Below, in pieces: positions 5,433 through 7,966 of a DNA stretch of 7,966 nt. This DNA comes from Flavobacterium sp. (GTDB taxonomy: Bacteria; Bacteroidota; Bacteroidia; Flavobacteriales; Flavobacteriaceae), in contig JAHEBK010000069.1 of the NCBI GenBank assembly GCA_024642295.1, forward strand, positions 1-7,966, read 5' to 3'. The notes beneath the pieces are model-generated. The model ran no database searches and was not told where the DNA came from. It was given only the letters and a program-made list of their open reading frames with translations. Made by a program: the position numbers and the translations under genes. Position 1 is the stretch's first letter. Each line of letters starts with the position of its first letter.

Positions 5433-7966
5433 ATGAAAAAAAAATTTATGGAAAAAAATTTAAAACTCTTATTTTTATTTTTTTTGTTCAGTACAGCAAT
5501 GATGTACTCTCAAGATAATATAATAAAAGGAAACATTACATCATCGGACAATATTCCGATTCCTGGAGTATCAATTGTTCAAAAAGGAACGAATAATGGA
5601 ACAACAACTGATTTCAATGGTAATTATACTCTTAAATTAACAGACGGTGTAAAAGTGTTAAAATTTAGCTACCTTGGTTATAAAACAGTTGCTAAAGTAG
5701 TAACTGGAGGCAGCACAGTAAACATTAAACTACAAGAAGACACGAATGAACTTGACGAAGTGGTAGTTGTTGGATATGGTGTACAAAGAAAAAGTGACAT
5801 ATCTGGAGCAATTAGTTCAATCCAAGCAAAGGATTTGGAAGATACTGTGCTTACTTCAGTAGGTCAAGTTTTACAAGGTAGAGCTTCTGGTGTATATGTA
5901 ACTGAAGCTTCTGGAGAACCAGGTGGTGGATTAGATATAAACATTAGAGGATTGAACTCTGTATCTGGAAATGGCCAACCATTGTATATCCTAGACGGAA
6001 TACCATTAAGCCTAGACAATCAAGCTCAAGGAGACAGTGGCTTTACCGAAACAAATCCATTAGCTGGATTGAATCCAAATGATATTGAAAATATCGAAGT
6101 ATTGAAAGATGCCTCATCAACAGCCATATACGGTTCTAGAGCTTCAAATGGAGTAATATTAATTACAACAAAATCAGCAAAAGCTGGAAAAGCCAAAATC
6201 AAAGGAAGCATCAGATCATCTATAGTATCGGCTGGGCAAGCATACAAATTAATGAATGCTCCACAATACAACCAAGTTAGAAATGATTGGGTATTACTAG
6301 ACAACCCAACGCAAACATTTGATCAATTGGTTGCTGCAGGTACAATTAATTATCCAGACATCAATATTAACGGATCAGGAACAGATTTTTTGGGTTCAGT
6401 CTTACAAACTGCAACTATGAAAGACTATTCTTTGAGTGTTTCAGGAGGGAGTAAAGATTTTTCACAACTGCTTTCTTTAAGTTTAAGTGACCAAGAAGGA
6501 GTTGTAGTCGCATCAGGATTTACACGTGGAAATTTAAGATATAATTCGAAAATGGATCTTTCTAAAAATTGGTCTATAACCTCAAATATGCAGTTGAACT
6601 ATACCAAAAACAGACGTGTTGTCAATACTGCTAGAACTGGTTTAACTGGAGTACTTTTTAATGCGTTTAGAATTGACCCAAACAAAAATCTATTTGATGA
6701 CGAAGGAGAGCTTTTAGATTCAGAGGACGATGGCACCTTTGTTGCTAATCCATTATCAAATGCGCTTTACGACCAAACATTTCAAACAAACAGAGATGCT
6801 ATCTTAAGCTTAAGCAATACTATTAATCTTACAAAAGGACTTATTTGGACTACTAGGGTTGGTTTAACTAATAGACTTAGTCATGGAACTTCCTTTGCAG
6901 ACTCAAGAACAGCAAGAGGAAGACAAGATAGTGGTCGTCTACAAATTTCAAATGCAACTACCACTAACTTAAGTGTAGAATCCTTTTTTAATTATGACAA
7001 AAAAATTGGAAATCACAGTATAACGGGATTGCTAGGTACGGGTTACGAAGATCAAACTAATGAGAGAGATAGACAAAGTTATACCAATTTCACTTTTGAA
7101 GACTATGGACCAGATGCTATTGAATTAGCACAGATTGTTACGGGCTATGGTTCTAATAAAACAAACATTACCTTACAATCTGGTTTTTTCAGACTAGGAT
7201 ACACATACAATGACAAATATATATTAACGGTTAACGGTCGTGCCGATGGAACCTCAAAATTCATCAATGGAAAACCATGGGGGTTTTTCCCATCGGGAGC
7301 GTTGGCATGGAACGTTAAAAAGGAATCATTCTTAAGAAATTTCAGACCAATATCTGATTTTAAATTAAGAGCTTCGTATGGTATCACTGGAAGTCAATCA
7401 GGAGTAAATGCATTAGCGAGTCAATCTATTTATGATATAGACAGAATTACTCTACCAGGTGATGTAATATACAATGGTGCTTTTCCTGCAAATATTGCCA
7501 ATAGAGCATTAACATGGGAAAGTAATAAAGCCTTGAATTATGGTTTAGACTTTGGGTTATTTAAAAACAAAATCAAAGGTAGTGTTGAATATTACGAAAG
7601 AGTTACTGATAACTTATTAAACAATATACCTGTTGCAGCTCAAACAGGTTTTAATAATGTGGCTTTAAATAGAGGATCTTTAAAAAACACAGGAATTGAA
7701 GTTTCTTTAGACTTTAATATCATTCGTACCAAAAATTTTAAATGGAATTCAAAAATAAATTGGACTACCAATAAAACAATATTACAAAGTTATGGTTCAC
7801 AAGACTTCATCAATGGACCTAATATAGCAGCAAACTTTTTTGCTCAACCAGTATCTAGAACTTATATTGGAGACCAAATTGGAAAATTCTATGGTTATAA
7901 CATCATCGGATTAATACAGCCAGATCAATTAGTAGATTACGCCAATGGTAATTTCAATGTAAAGAA
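5433..7966 (+). CDS. SusC-like TonB-dependent outer-membrane receptor (3' end beyond window)
   Basis: Imports glycans across the outer membrane, normally with a SusD-like lipoprotein lid. 844 codons are visible and the frame is open without a stop; the family is usually about 1000 residues. Order of parts: signal peptide (about residues 10-26, ending MMYS before Gln27); a carboxypeptidase-regulatory-like beta-sandwich (about 30-105, GVSIVQKGTNNGTTTDFNG); TonB box in DELDEVVVVGYG (about 106-117 region); plug domain with IRGLNS (171-176), YILDGIP (185-191) and the SusC signature IYGSRASNG (232-240); then the barrel from about 250. No STN domain precedes the TonB box, so sigma/anti-sigma signalling through this receptor is unlikely. 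ATG 5433 is chosen; ATG 5448 in the same frame, after a run of nine A, also gives a usable signal peptide. A susD gene is expected just downstream. Substrate class (sulfated oligosaccharide) is inferred from the sulfatases and rhamnosidase. Confidence 0.95.
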   Translation, partial: MKKKFMEKNLKLLFLFFLFSTAMMYSQDNIIKGNITSSDNIPIPGVSIVQKGTNNGTTTDFNGNYTLKLTDGVKVLKFSYLGYKTVAKVVTGGSTVNIKLQEDTNELDEVVVVGYGVQRKSDISGAISSIQAKDLEDTVLTSVGQVLQGRASGVYVTEASGEPGGGLDINIRGLNSVSGNGQPLYILDGIPLSLDNQAQGDSGFTETNPLAGLNPNDIENIEVLKDASSTAIYGSRASNGVILITTKSAKAGKAKIKGSIRSSIVSAGQAYKLMNAPQYNQVRNDWVLLDNPTQTFDQLVAAGTINYPDININGSGTDFLGSVLQTATMKDYSLSVSGGSKDFSQLLSLSLSDQEGVVVASGFTRGNLRYNSKMDLSKNWSITSNMQLNYTKNRRVVNTARTGLTGVLFNAFRIDPNKNLFDDEGELLDSEDDGTFVANPLSNALYDQTFQTNRDAILSLSNTINLTKGLIWTTRVGLTNRLSHGTSFADSRTARGRQDSGRLQISNATTTNLSVESFFNYDKKIGNHSITGLLGTGYEDQTNERDRQSYTNFTFEDYGPDAIELAQIVTGYGSNKTNITLQSGFFRLGYTYNDKYILTVNGRADGTSKFINGKPWGFFPSGALAWNVKKESFLRNFRPISDFKLRASYGITGSQSGVNALASQSIYDIDRITLPGDVIYNGAFPANIANRALTWESNKALNYGLDFGLFKNKIKGSVEYYERVTDNLLNNIPVAAQTGFNNVALNRGSLKNTGIEVSLDFNIIRTKNFKWNSKINWTTNKTILQSYGSQDFINGPNIAANFFAQPVSRTYIGDQIGKFYGYNIIGLIQPDQLVDYANGNFNVK

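Noticed and set aside
841..6519. Additional CAGGAT matches at 841, 2840 and 6514
   Set aside because: All are inside coding sequence and lack ATTG two bases upstream, so they are not counted as operator copies.
6026..7387. Short minus-strand open frames at 6026-6304 and 7145-7387
   Set aside because: They are antisense to the SusC-like gene, whose frame is continuous and has family motifs throughout.
5433..7966. Possible frameshift or pseudogene status of the SusC-like gene because no stop is seen
   Set aside because: I translated it codon by codon to the window end; the frame stays open with family motifs, so it is simply cut by the window.

Overview
The window is AT-rich. It uses the ATG AAA AAA-type starts without Shine-Dalgarno sequences that are common in Bacteroidota, and it carries a SusC-type TonB-dependent receptor. 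This points to a flavobacterium-like member of the Bacteroidota, probably marine given the density of sulfatases. It is part of a polysaccharide utilization locus (PUL).

Layout. On the minus strand, reading leftward from 3575, there is a tight operon: a short GH78-type alpha-L-rhamnosidase (1818-3575), an N-sulfoglucosamine-sulfohydrolase-like S1 sulfatase (356-1816) and the N-terminal 117 residues of another S1 sulfatase (1-352, cut by the window edge). The genes are only 1 and 3 nt apart. Upstream, also on the minus strand, is a single S1 sulfatase gene (3732-5123) with an unusual Cys-Cys-Val-Ser-Arg maturation motif. A 309-nt divergent intergenic region (5124-5432) separates it from a plus-strand SusC-like receptor gene (5433 to beyond 7966) that is open to the window edge. 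No susD, regulator, RNA gene, mobile element or CRISPR array is visible.

How the genes fit together. The receptor would import sulfated oligosaccharides across the outer membrane. Three dissimilar sulfatases would remove sulfate esters, and the rhamnosidase would release terminal alpha-linked rhamnose. A sulfated, rhamnose-containing polysaccharide such as green-algal ulvan is the simplest substrate guess, but this is inference from gene content.

The most interesting signal is regulatory. A sequence ATTGnnCAGGATRA lies upstream of all three transcription units, in the direction of each gene: minus 3682-3669 before the rhamnosidase operon, minus 5208-5195 before the single sulfatase, and plus 5340-5353 before susC. 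The two divergent copies match at 15 of 16 bases. The motif sits exactly 29 nt upstream of a Bacteroidota-like -7 box at two promoters, and 19 nt (about one helical turn less) at the third. This looks like the operator of a PUL-specific regulator encoded outside the window.
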